From Streptomyces radicis (GTDB taxonomy: Bacteria > Actinomycetota > Actinomycetes > Streptomycetales > Streptomycetaceae): 64,000 nt of DNA. The stretch's first letter is position 1; each line of letters opens with the position of its first letter. The notes under the pieces were generated by a model, which was not told the DNA's origin, did not search any database, and saw only the letters and a list, made by a program, of their open reading frames with translations. The stretch is taken from positions 1-64,000 of the forward strand of contig NZ_RBDY01000002.1 in NCBI RefSeq assembly GCF_003626575.1, read 5' to 3'. The position numbers and the translations under genes were made by a program. Below, in pieces: positions 1-8,887 of the stretch.

Positions 1-430
<430 letters not shown>

Positions 431-592
431 TGCTTCAAACCAAGCAATCCACCGAGAACAGATTCTCGCTGAACATACTTCATCAATACAACTGGCATTG
501 ACTTTTGGCACGCTGTTGAGTTCTCAAGGAACGGACACTTCCTTCAAGCCCCTCTCAGGACCCTCCGGGCGTTTCCCTTCGCTGTGTCCACC

Positions 593-749
593 ACTCTAGA
601 AGCAATCCCCGCCGAATTCCAAATCCGGCCCCGGGATCCCCATTCCAGGCAGACCAAAGAAACCCTCACGGGCCTTTGAACGCTTGTGGTGGAGTGCGCC
701 CTGTCAAGAGCGCTCGGGCAACGTTACGCCCCCGACTCCGGTGCGTCAA
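593..749 (-). promoter_or_regulatory. Tandem promoters of the rRNA operon
   Basis: On the reverse strand there is a TTGACG box (744-749), a 17-nt spacer and TAACGT (721-726), which is a close fit to a main-sigma promoter. A second candidate nearer the 16S gene is TTGGAA (617-622), 18 nt, TAGAGT (593-598). Another TTGACA (702-707) has no clear -10. Multiple promoters are usual for actinomycete rRNA operons. The -35 box TTGACG contains the TGA stop of the upstream phosphatase gene. The leader from about 431 to 592 holds no gene. Confidence 0.6.
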
Positions 750-2407
750 CTTGACCCCGGGAGGGCGAACTCCGCCCACACCGCTTTACCGCCCTCGGGG
801 AGGCGGCGGGCGCCCCACTCGGCCGCGATCGTGGCGACGACCGCGATGCCGCGGCCCGCCTCGTCGGCGGGTTGCGCCTGCTGGCGGCGTGGCAGGTGCT
901 CGTCGCCGTCCGTGACCTCCACGATCAGGCGGCGGTCCGTGCGGCGCAGGCGCAGGCCCATGGGGGCGCGGCCGTGCTTGAGGGAGTTGGCCACCAGCTC
1001 GCTCGCCGCGAGCACGCCGAGCTCGCGCAGCTCCTCGGGGAAGCGCCAGCTGGCGAGCACGCCGTCCGCGAACGCCCGGGCGCGCGGGGCGGCTTCGATG
1101 CCGCCGAGGAGGTCGAGGGCCGCGCCCCTGAAGAGGTCGGCCTCCTCGCCCTCGCGGGCCGGGCAGCTGAGCACGAGGATCGCGACGTCGTCGTCGTGCT
1201 CCTCGGTGATGCCCAGGGCGCGCAGCAGGCGGTCGCAGATGATCTGGGGGGTGTCGCCCGCGCCCGCGACGGCGCGTTCGAGCGCGTCGAGGCCCTCGTC
1301 GATGTCCGCGTCGCGCCGTTCCACCAGGCCGTCGGTGCACAGCACGGCCGTGGCGCCCTGGCCGAAGGGGACCGTGCCCGATGTATGGACCCAGCCGCCG
1401 GTGCCGAGCGGGGGGCCCGTGGGCTCGGAGACGCGGCGCACGCCGCCGTCGGGCTCGCGGATGAAGATGGGCAGATGGCCCGCGGACGCGTAGGTGAGGC
1501 TGCCCTCGTTGGGGTCGTGGACGGCGTAGAGGCACGTGGCGATCTGGGTCGAGTCGATGTCGATCGCGAGGCCGTCGAGGAGTTGGAGGACCTCGTGGGG
1601 CGGGAGGTCGAGACGCGCGTAGGCGCGCACGGCGGTGCGCAGCTGGCCCATGATCGCCGCGGCGCGCACGCCCCGGCCCATGACGTCGCCGATCACCACG
1701 GCCGTGCGCCCCGCGCCCAGGGTGATCACGTCGTACCAGTCGCCGCCGACGGCGGCGTCGGTGCCGCCCGGCTGGTAGGTGGCGGCGACGCGGAGGTCGT
1801 CTGGCTGTTCGAGGCGCTGGGGGAGCAGGCTGCGCTGCAACGTGACGGCCGCGGCGCGCTGCTGGCTCTCGCTCTCGCGCAGGCGCTCGGCGGAGACGAC
1901 CTGGTCGGTGACGTCGGCGGCGAAGACGAGGACGCCGCGCTGCGCGGGGGCGTCGGGCGTGGCGGTGAGCTCGACGGGGGTGCACGTGAACGTGAAGTAG
2001 CTGTCGCGGCCCGTGCCGTGGACGCCGCGGGACTTCAGGGTGCGCGGGGTGCCGCTGCGTTGCACCTGGTCCATGAGGGGCAGCAGGCCGACCTCGGCCA
2101 GCTCCTCGAGGGCCGTGCGCGCGGGGGCGCCGGGGGTGCGGTGGCCGAAGAGGGCGGCGTAGGCGTCGTTGACGTAGGCGACGCGGTGGTCGGGGCCGCG
2201 GACGACGACGACGGGGGCCTGCACGTGGCCGAGCAGCTCGTCGATGGCCGACGCGTCGACGCCGTGGCCGCTCCTCGGTCTGGCCGCCGGGTCCTGGCGG
2301 TCGCCGCCTCCGCGGGCGGCGGGCACGGCGCCCGCGTCCGCTCCGGTGGCGCCGCCGTGGCGCCGCTGTGCCCCGGGCAGCCGGATGCCCCAGCGCGTCA
2401 AATTCAC
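746..2407 (-). CDS. PAS / PP2C (SpoIIE-type) phosphatase with C-terminal HATPase domain
   Basis: A cytosolic regulator of about 553 aa of the kind that dephosphorylates anti-anti-sigma factors. An N-terminal PAS domain (about residues 50-175, with AYVNDAYAALFG) is followed by a SpoIIE/PP2C domain starting near QRSLLP, with metal-binding signatures GGDWYDV and GDVMGRG. The C-terminal RsbW-like ATPase domain has ASELVANSLKH and GRGIAVVATIA. The fusion combines phosphatase and possible anti-sigma kinase in one chain, a common actinomycete design. I prefer the GTG at 2407, next to a GGAAAG, over an in-frame ATG at 2467, because the added residues are basic and unlike the family. It lies immediately upstream of the rRNA promoters. 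Confidence 0.85.
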   Translation of the reverse strand: MNLTRWGIRLPGAQRRHGGATGADAGAVPAARGGGDRQDPAARPRSGHGVDASAIDELLGHVQAPVVVVRGPDHRVAYVNDAYAALFGHRTPGAPARTALEELAEVGLLPLMDQVQRSGTPRTLKSRGVHGTGRDSYFTFTCTPVELTATPDAPAQRGVLVFAADVTDQVVSAERLRESESQQRAAAVTLQRSLLPQRLEQPDDLRVAATYQPGGTDAAVGGDWYDVITLGAGRTAVVIGDVMGRGVRAAAIMGQLRTAVRAYARLDLPPHEVLQLLDGLAIDIDSTQIATCLYAVHDPNEGSLTYASAGHLPIFIREPDGGVRRVSEPTGPPLGTGGWVHTSGTVPFGQGATAVLCTDGLVERRDADIDEGLDALERAVAGAGDTPQIICDRLLRALGITEEHDDDVAILVLSCPAREGEEADLFRGAALDLLGGIEAAPRARAFADGVLASWRFPEELRELGVLAASELVANSLKHGRAPMGLRLRRTDRRLIVEVTDGDEHLPRRQQAQPADEAGRGIAVVATIAAEWGARRLPEGGKAVWAEFALPGSS

Positions 2408-2491
2408 GACTTTCCGATCTGATTCGTTCTGGTTTGCACGTCTACTCTTCGCTGAGCGGCAGCGCACCCATCGTCACATGCCGGGTCTCGG

Positions 2492-3859
2492 TCAGGTGCC
2501 CTCGGGGTGGCGTCCGGTGCCGGCGGCGAGCTCGAACTCGGCCCTGGGGTGTTCGAGCGAGCCGAGTGAGACGATCTCACGTCTGAACAATCCCGCAAGG
2601 GCCCATTCGGCGAGGATCCGCGCCTTGCGGTGGGCGGTGGGGACGCGGCCGAGGTGATACGCGCGGTGCATCAGCCAGGCCGCCGGGCCCTTGACGCGGC
2701 GGCGGCGCACGCGGGCGACGCCCTTGTGGAGGCCGAGGGACGCGACCGAGCCGAGGTCGCGGTGACGGTAGTCGGTGAGGGGCTCGCCGCGGAGGGCGGC
2801 GGCTATGTTGTCGGCGAGGCGGCGGGCCTGGCGCGTCGCGTGCTGCGCCGTGGGGGCGCACAGGGCGCGTGGTCCGCCGGTGTCCTCGCGTGTGAGGTCG
2901 GGCACGGCGGCGGCGTCGCCCGCCGACCAGAGGTGCTCCCTGTCCTCGACGCGCAGGTCGGGGCGGCAGCGGACGCGACCGCGGCCGTCGAGGGGGACGT
3001 CGCACGAGGCGAGGACGGGGTGGGCCTTGACCCCCGCGGTCCACACGAGGGTGCGGGTGGGGTGCCGTGAGCCGTCGCTGAGGGTGGCGACGCGGTCGTC
3101 GCACGACTCGAGGCGGGTGCCGAGCCGGACGTCGACGTTGCGTCCGCGGAGCTCGCGGAGCGCGTAGGTGCCCATCTGCTCACCCACTTCGGGGAGGATG
3201 CGGTCGGTGGCCTCCACCAGGATCCACTTCTGCTCCTCCGGGCGGATGTTGTGGTAGTAACGGCACGCGTAACGTCCCATGTCCTCGAGCTCGGCGAGGG
3301 CCTCGACGCCCGCGTAGCCGCCGCCGACGAAGACGAACGTGAGCGCGGCGTCGCGGACGGCGCTGTCGCGGGTGGACGACGCGATGTCGAGCTGCTCCAG
3401 GACGTGGTTGCGCAGGCCGATGGCCTCCTCGATGGTCTTGAAGCCGATGCCGTGGTCGGCGAGGCCTGGGACGGGGAGCGTGCGGGAGATGGAACCGGGG
3501 GCCAGCACCAGTTCGTCGTAGTCGACCCGGAGCGGTTCGCCGCCGGTCTCCTGGTCGGCGGGTGTCCGCACGGAGATCGTTCGCCTTCCCGGGTCGACGG
3601 CGGTGACCTCGCCGGGGAGGAAGCGGCAACGGGAGAGCACACGACGGAGCGGGACCACGACGTGGCGGGGCGAGAGCGATCCGGCCGCGGCCTCGGGCAG
3701 GAAGGGCTGGTACGTCATGTACGGATCCGGGCTGATCACGGTGATCCGGACGTCGCCGCGCCGTAGCTCGCGCCGGAGTCCGCGCTGGAGGCGGAGTGCG
3801 GTGAACAGGCCGACATGGCCGCCGCCGGCCACCACGATGTGGGCGGGTTGCTTGGTCAC
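2492..3859 (-). CDS. NAD(P)/FAD-dependent oxidoreductase, NDH-2-like
   Basis: A flavoprotein of about 455 aa, close to the size of type II NADH dehydrogenases, which pass electrons from NADH to quinone at the inner face of the membrane. The N-terminal dinucleotide fold IVVAGGGHVGLFTAL binds FAD, and the second one, FVFVGGGYAGVEALAEL, binds NADH. A late WSAGDAAAVPDL matches the FAD-contacting motif of the family. The GTG start at 3859 puts the Rossmann motif seven residues in; an earlier ATG at 3907 adds 16 residues without family character. It diverges from the TetR gene across a short region with a 13-bp direct repeat. The exact electron acceptor cannot be read from sequence. Confidence 0.8.
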   Translation of the reverse strand: MTKQPAHIVVAGGGHVGLFTALRLQRGLRRELRRGDVRITVISPDPYMTYQPFLPEAAAGSLSPRHVVVPLRRVLSRCRFLPGEVTAVDPGRRTISVRTPADQETGGEPLRVDYDELVLAPGSISRTLPVPGLADHGIGFKTIEEAIGLRNHVLEQLDIASSTRDSAVRDAALTFVFVGGGYAGVEALAELEDMGRYACRYYHNIRPEEQKWILVEATDRILPEVGEQMGTYALRELRGRNVDVRLGTRLESCDDRVATLSDGSRHPTRTLVWTAGVKAHPVLASCDVPLDGRGRVRCRPDLRVEDREHLWSAGDAAAVPDLTREDTGGPRALCAPTAQHATRQARRLADNIAAALRGEPLTDYRHRDLGSVASLGLHKGVARVRRRRVKGPAAWLMHRAYHLGRVPTAHRKARILAEWALAGLFRREIVSLGSLEHPRAEFELAAGTGRHPEGT

Positions 3860-3990
3860 CTGTCCATAAGGCACCCGTGGGTGGCCGTTTGTCCACAGGC
3901 GGGACACGGCGCTGCTCCGATCGGGGGCGGCGGGGGCCTGGCGCGGCGGGGTCGGAAGGGAGCCCTCTCGCTGTCAGTGGCCTCAACTAT

Positions 3991-4017
3991 GTTCGTAACT
4001 CTTGGTTCGTAACTCTT
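3991..4017. repeat. Tandem 13-bp direct repeat, possible operator
   Basis: GTTCGTAACTCTT occurs at 3991-4003 and again at 4005-4017, a 14-bp period. It lies in the roughly 210-bp divergent region between the NDH-2-like gene and the TetR gene, about 50 bp before the TetR start. The region is AT-richer than its surroundings. It could be a regulator-binding site or promoter element; nothing more can be shown. Confidence 0.5.
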
Positions 4018-4069
4018 ACTACACGCGGCGTCTTTTCGGGAAGCGACCGCAGCACCGGGGGAATTTCAT

Positions 4070-4843
4070 ATGCGGATCAGTGGATCCGGGGACGGTTCTG
4101 AAGTGCCGCCCTCGGTCGAGCACCAGCGTGCCGGTGGGCGTGTGGCGGCGGGCGGGGCGGCGGCGGGGAAGTCGTCCGCGCCGCTGCGCGTGGACGCCCA
4201 GCGCAATCTGCGGCATGTGCTGAGCGCGGCGCGGGACGTGTTCGGCGAGCAGGGGTACGGGGCGCCGATGGAGGAGGTGGCGCGGCGGGCCAGGGTCGGC
4301 GTGGGGACGGTGTACCGGCGTTTCCCGAACAAGGAGGCGCTGGTGCGGCACATCGCCGCGGAGGAGACGCGGCGGTTGACGGATCGGGCGCTCGAGGCGC
4401 TGGCGAGGGACGACGAGCCGTGGCGGGCGCTCGCGGGCTTCGTGGAGCGGTCGGCGGCTTCGGGGGCCGGGCGGCTGCTGCCTCCCGAACTGTTGACGGC
4501 GGGGGCGGGCGTCGCGGCGGGCGGTGGGGGGCGCGAGCGGGTCCCGATACAGCGGGCGGTGCCCGAGGGGGACGCGGGCGAGGCGCGTGAGGGCAGGGGG
4601 GCGGGGACGCGGGAGCTGCTCTCGGTGGTCGGGAAGCTGGTGGAACGGACGCGGGCCGCGGGTGAGTTGCGGGCGGATGTGACGGTGGCCGACCTGATGC
4701 TGGTGATAGCGACGACGCCGCCCAGGTTCGAGGATCCGGCGCGGCAGACGGCGGCGGAGTCGCGGCTGCTCGAGATATTGCTCCAGGGGTTGCGGGCCAG
4801 CGGCGAGGGGCGCGTAGGTGAGGGGCGCGTAAGGGAGCGGTGA
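4070..4843 (+). CDS. TetR/AcrR-family transcriptional regulator
   Basis: A 257-aa protein. Residues about 40-90 form the TetR helix-turn-helix: an RNLRHVLSAARDVFGEQGY helix, then VARRARVGVGTVYRRFPNKE, the recognition helix. The rest is a helical ligand domain rich in Arg, Glu and Ala. The N-terminal extension of some 40 residues is longer than in most family members. ATG at 4070 follows a GGGGG stretch. Such proteins usually repress a neighbour; the divergent NDH-2-like gene is the obvious candidate, and the 13-bp direct repeat lies between them. No ligand can be inferred. Confidence 0.88.
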   Translation: MRISGSGDGSEVPPSVEHQRAGGRVAAGGAAAGKSSAPLRVDAQRNLRHVLSAARDVFGEQGYGAPMEEVARRARVGVGTVYRRFPNKEALVRHIAAEETRRLTDRALEALARDDEPWRALAGFVERSAASGAGRLLPPELLTAGAGVAAGGGGRERVPIQRAVPEGDAGEAREGRGAGTRELLSVVGKLVERTRAAGELRADVTVADLMLVIATTPPRFEDPARQTAAESRLLEILLQGLRASGEGRVGEGRVRER

Positions 4844-4975
4844 CGGAGAGCGCGCGAAGCGAGGTGGATGCCCCACCAACGGGTGGTTCTCCGGTGAACT
4901 GCCCTTGGGCCACCGGAGCGTTGTGGCAGCCTTGCCGGTGTCGCTGACAGCTATGTAAACAGGGGCTTTCCGGCT

Positions 4976-6793
4976 ATGGGCGTTGACGGCGTTGAGGGGC
5001 ATGGCGAGGACGCCGGTGAGTCCGTGGTGCCGCGGCAGCGCGTTCCCCATGGTGAGGCGGGCGACCTGGAGTTGGTCGACCGGATGCGTCGGGGTGCGCC
5101 GGAGGCGTACGACGAGTTGTACCGGCGCCATGCGGAGGCCGTGCGCCGTTATGCGCGGACGTGCTGCCGGGACGCCGACACGGCGGACGACCTGACGAAC
5201 GAGGTGTTCGCGGCGACGTTGCAGGCCGTGCGCCGGGGTGGCGGGCCGAGGACGGCGGTGCGGGCGTATCTGCTGACGTCGGTGCGGCGCGTGGCGGCGG
5301 ACTGGGGGCGAACGGCGCGGCGGGAGCAGCTCGTCGAGGACTTCGCGACGTTCGCGGCGTCGGACGCGGCGGCGCGGGCGGGGGACGCGGACGCGCTCGA
5401 GCTGGGCGCTGACGTCAGGGCGATGCACCACGCCGAGCAGTCGATGGCGATGCGGGCGTTCCGCAGCCTGCCCGAGCGCTGGCAGACGGTGCTGTGGCAC
5501 ACGACGGTGGAGGAGGCGTCGCCGCAGGACGTGGCGCCGTTGCTCGGGTTGACGCCGAACGCCACGTCGGTGCTCGCGCACCGGGCGCGTGAGGGGCTGC
5601 GGCAGGCGTATCTCCAACAGCACGTGAACCGGGCGGGCAGCGACGGCGGGGAGTGCGCGCGGTACGCGGACCGGCTCGGGGCGTTCGCGCGGGGGGGTTT
5701 GCGGGCGCGGGCGGAGCGGGGGCTGCGCAAGCACCTTGCCGAGTGCGGGGCTTGCGCGCTGGCGGCGTCCGAGGTGCGGGACCTGAACGAGCGGATCGGA
5801 GCGATCCTGCCGATCGCGGTGGTCGGGTGGTTCGCGGCGGAGTTCTCGTTCAAGGGCGCCGGGGTGTTCCTCGGGGCGGCGGGAGCGGGGGCCGCGGGGT
5901 CGGCCGCAGCGGCGGGCGGCGCGGCCGGTGGCGCCGCCGGTGGCGCGGGATCGGTGGGTGGCGGGGCGGCGGCCGAAGGGCTCGGCGCGCCCGCCAAGGT
6001 GGGGATCGTGGGCGGGGCGGTGGTCGCGGCCGCGGCGGCGACGCTCGCGCTCGCCCTGATGGGGGGCGAGGCGGAGGAGGAGCCCGATCCTGCGCCGCCC
6101 GCGGCGGAGGAGGAGCCGCCGCGGCGGACGCCCGCGCCCCCGGCGGCGGCGCCCGCGCCGCCCGACCCGGCGCCGGAGCCCGTTCCGGAGCCGGTTCCGG
6201 AGCCCGAGCCCGAACCGGACCCTGGCCCTGCGCCCGAGCCGACGCCCGAGCCCGAGCCGCCCGCTCCGGAGCCCGAGCCCGCGCCCGAGCCGCCCGCGCC
6301 GCCGGAGCCTCCCGAGTCGCCCGCGCCCCCCGCGCCGCCCGAGCCGCCGCCGCCCGCCGAGGGGTTCGAGCTGCGGCGGCTCGCGTTCGACTTCCTGAGC
6401 GACGGCACCACCCCGGCGCTGCGGACGCTGGAGAGCACGCCGGTGTGGCAGCGGGACGGGGTGTCGATCAACGGCCGGGCGTACGAGCACGGGATCAGCG
6501 TGTCGGCGGCCTGGTCGTCGGTGACGATCGACCTCAACCGCGACTGCGTCACCTACGAGGCGCTGGCCGGGCTCGACGACCTGACGCACGGGATCGGCGC
6601 GGCGGTGTTCGGGGTGTACGGGGACGGGACGCTGCTGTGGACGTCGGACGTGGTGGCGGGCACGGACGACGCGGTGCGGGTGAACGTTCCGCTGACGGGC
6701 GTGGAGACGCTGCGGCTGACGGTCGAGCCGCGGGGCCCGCTCGGGGCGGCCGCGCTCGCGGACTGGGCGGAGTCGGAGATCAGCTGCGCCTGA
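4976..6793 (+). CDS. ECF-type sigma factor fused to zinc-finger, membrane segment and NPCBM domain
   Basis: A 605-aa multidomain protein. Residues about 25-100 match sigma region 2 and about 150-205 region 4 (LPERWQTVLWHTTVEEASPQ). A ZAS-like zinc-binding site follows (HLAECGAC, near 255), a motif usually found in anti-sigma factors. A Gly/Ala-rich stretch and a membrane helix (VVAAAAATLALALMGG) come next, then about 100 residues of Pro-Glu repeats able to cross the wall, and a C-terminal NPCBM-type carbohydrate-binding domain (about 462-605, with INGRAYEHGISV). The layout suggests a membrane-tethered sigma factor that senses wall or outside sugar; that is inference. It converges with the next gene, with 6 bp between stops. 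Confidence 0.85.
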   Translation: MGVDGVEGHGEDAGESVVPRQRVPHGEAGDLELVDRMRRGAPEAYDELYRRHAEAVRRYARTCCRDADTADDLTNEVFAATLQAVRRGGGPRTAVRAYLLTSVRRVAADWGRTARREQLVEDFATFAASDAAARAGDADALELGADVRAMHHAEQSMAMRAFRSLPERWQTVLWHTTVEEASPQDVAPLLGLTPNATSVLAHRAREGLRQAYLQQHVNRAGSDGGECARYADRLGAFARGGLRARAERGLRKHLAECGACALAASEVRDLNERIGAILPIAVVGWFAAEFSFKGAGVFLGAAGAGAAGSAAAAGGAAGGAAGGAGSVGGGAAAEGLGAPAKVGIVGGAVVAAAAATLALALMGGEAEEEPDPAPPAAEEEPPRRTPAPPAAAPAPPDPAPEPVPEPVPEPEPEPDPGPAPEPTPEPEPPAPEPEPAPEPPAPPEPPESPAPPAPPEPPPPAEGFELRRLAFDFLSDGTTPALRTLESTPVWQRDGVSINGRAYEHGISVSAAWSSVTIDLNRDCVTYEALAGLDDLTHGIGAAVFGVYGDGTLLWTSDVVAGTDDAVRVNVPLTGVETLRLTVEPRGPLGAAALADWAESEISCA

Positions 6794-6799
6794 GGGGCG

Positions 6800-8872
6800 T
6801 CACGGGCTGACGCCGCTGGTGACGGCGCGGGGGTCGTGGTGGCCCTCGGCCGTCCAGCAGGAGCCGCGGCGGGTGAGCAGGCGGCGCAGCCACACCTCGG
6901 TGGAGACCAGCTCGGCGAGGCCGTCGAGCGGCAGCGGCTCGCCCTCGGCCGCCGCGCGCAGCGCCTTGCGGACGACGCGGGCCTCGATCAGGCCCGCGTC
7001 GGCGAGGAGCGGCGCCTCGAAGAGGCCCACCACGTCGCTGATGTACGCGCGCAGCCCCGAGCGCACGGAGTCCGCGTGTGAGGCGTGGGTGGTGTGGCCC
7101 CAGCCCGGGGGCAGGTCGCGCACGCCCGCGCCCTCGAGCACGGCGCGCAACACCTCGGCGCGCGCCCCGGGTTGGACGCGGTGGCTCTCGGGGAGCGCCT
7201 GGCAGGCGCGCACGACCTGGTTGTCGTAGAACGGCGCGTGGAGCCGCTGGTGGCGCACCTCCGCGGCCTGCTCGAAGACGCGGTGGTCGGCGGCGTGGCG
7301 GGCGAGGACGGCGCGGGCCAGCTGCTCGCCGGGGCGCCCTGTGGTGGCGCCGCCCCTGGGGTGGGCGGCGACGGCCTCGAGTCGAATCGATACTTCTGCC
7401 AGCGCCTCGCCGGTGAGCCAGCGCGCCGCGGGCCCCGGCCTGCACCAGGCGAGCGCGGCGAGCGAGGCGCCGAGCGCCCCGTCGGAGAGCAGCTCGTCAT
7501 CGATGGGTCGGCGCAGCAGGACGGCGGCGCTCGAGAGGCCCTCGGGGTAGGGCGTGCGGGCGAGCTTGCGGGCGGCGCGGTAGACGGTGAACGGGACGCG
7601 GATCGCGCGCCCGCCGCCCCCGCTGGCCTTGGCCAACGCCGTGACGGGGCGGACCAGATGGCGGCGGCGGCGGTCGAGCAGGAGGTCGGCGAGGCGGGCG
7701 GGGTGGGCGTCGAGGACCTGGCGGGCGCCGTTGCCGATGAGGTGGTCGGAGCTCCCGGCGGCGAGCCGGTGGCGGTGGCGGGCGGCGCTGACGAGGGAGG
7801 GGCCCGGCTCGTCGGTGAGGGGGCCGCCCTCCAGGTCGGCGTAGGGCAGGGCCTCGTCGCCCGCGGCCACGACGACGTGGTGGAGCCGGGGGCTCTCGGC
7901 GATGATCCGCGCGCGCTCCATCTCGGCGGCGCGGTCGACGCCCGCGTGGCCTCCGGTGGCGGTCAGGTCGTTGAACGTCACGGCCAGGAGGCGTTCGCCG
8001 GCGAGGGTCGCGCCGGTGCCGTAGACCGTGCCCGGCATGCCGGGGAGCCCGGCGGCGAGGAGCGCGACGGTGGCCGAGGCGCTGCCGCCCGAGAGGTCGG
8101 CGCCGACGCCGGGGGCGGGCTCGGGGCCCATGCGCGCCGCGCGGCGGTCGGCGGGGCCCATGCCCGGCACGGGCCCCGGGTCGCGCGCCGGCGCGTGGCG
8201 CGGGGCCGCGAGCCGGGTGCGCACCGCGGCGACGAGCGCGTCGCGGACCCCGGCGACGGCGGCCTCGCGCTCGACGGGCGGGGCGGCGACGACGAGGGGG
8301 GTGGCGGGCTCGTACCCGAGGATGTCGCGGCTGCCGCCCTCGCGCAGCCGCAGGGCGTGGCCCGGGGGGACGCGGGTGACGCCTCGGTAGGGCGTGCCGT
8401 CGCCGACGGCCTCGGGGGCGTCGGGGCAGGCGAGCAGGGCGGCGAGGTGGGGGACGTCGAGCTGGGCCTCGGTGAGGTCGGCGAGCGGGAGGGCGGCGGT
8501 GGAGTACGCGGTGCCGCCGGCCCAACTGGTGTGGAACACCGGTCTTGTGCCCGCGAGGTCGGCGGGGATGACGGTGCGCCGGCCGAAGCGCGCGACGGCG
8601 GTGTAGCTCCCCGGCCACGTCGTGAGCTGGCGGAGCGCGCCGGCGCGCGCCGAGACGAGCGAGCGGCGCAACGTCTCGTCATCCGCGCCGCAGTAGCCGA
8701 AGACGGCCAGGTGGGTGTCGCCGTCGGCGTAGACGAGGCGCACCTCGTCGGGGCGCCAATCGCCCACGGCCCACAGGGGATCGGGCCCTTCCCACAGCAA
8801 CTGGGCGCCCAGGGGCTGGATCTCCCGGGCCGCGCTGGCGGATGCGCCGCACCACCCCACCAACCACCGCAT
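6800..8872 (-). CDS. Asparagine synthase-related protein (lasso-cyclase-like)
   Basis: About 690 aa. The C-terminal half is an asparagine-synthetase-type ATP pyrophosphatase domain, with ADLSGGSASATVALLA in the place of the PP-loop SGGxDS. The N-terminal half resembles the glutamine-amidotransferase fold but starts MRWLVGW, so the catalytic Cys is missing and it should not hydrolyse glutamine. These features recall macrolactam (lasso peptide) cyclases of the albusnodin type. I see no precursor peptide, B-protein or transporter beside it, so it is an orphan and the substrate is unknown. ATG at 8872 is chosen because GGGGGAGG lies five bases upstream; a GTG at 8887 is the alternative. Confidence 0.7.
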   Translation of the reverse strand: MRWLVGWCGASASAAREIQPLGAQLLWEGPDPLWAVGDWRPDEVRLVYADGDTHLAVFGYCGADDETLRRSLVSARAGALRQLTTWPGSYTAVARFGRRTVIPADLAGTRPVFHTSWAGGTAYSTAALPLADLTEAQLDVPHLAALLACPDAPEAVGDGTPYRGVTRVPPGHALRLREGGSRDILGYEPATPLVVAAPPVEREAAVAGVRDALVAAVRTRLAAPRHAPARDPGPVPGMGPADRRAARMGPEPAPGVGADLSGGSASATVALLAAGLPGMPGTVYGTGATLAGERLLAVTFNDLTATGGHAGVDRAAEMERARIIAESPRLHHVVVAAGDEALPYADLEGGPLTDEPGPSLVSAARHRHRLAAGSSDHLIGNGARQVLDAHPARLADLLLDRRRRHLVRPVTALAKASGGGGRAIRVPFTVYRAARKLARTPYPEGLSSAAVLLRRPIDDELLSDGALGASLAALAWCRPGPAARWLTGEALAEVSIRLEAVAAHPRGGATTGRPGEQLARAVLARHAADHRVFEQAAEVRHQRLHAPFYDNQVVRACQALPESHRVQPGARAEVLRAVLEGAGVRDLPPGWGHTTHASHADSVRSGLRAYISDVVGLFEAPLLADAGLIEARVVRKALRAAAEGEPLPLDGLAELVSTEVWLRRLLTRRGSCWTAEGHHDPRAVTSGVSP

Positions 8873-8887
8873 CGCCGCCTCCCCCAC

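Noticed and set aside
702..707. TTGACA as a third full rRNA promoter
   Set aside because: No acceptable -10 box lies 16-19 nt downstream on the minus strand.
872..2422. Long rightward frame of 516 codons opposite the phosphatase
   Set aside because: The protein is Ala/Gly/Arg/Val-rich without motifs, and the opposite strand encodes clear PAS, PP2C and ATPase domains.
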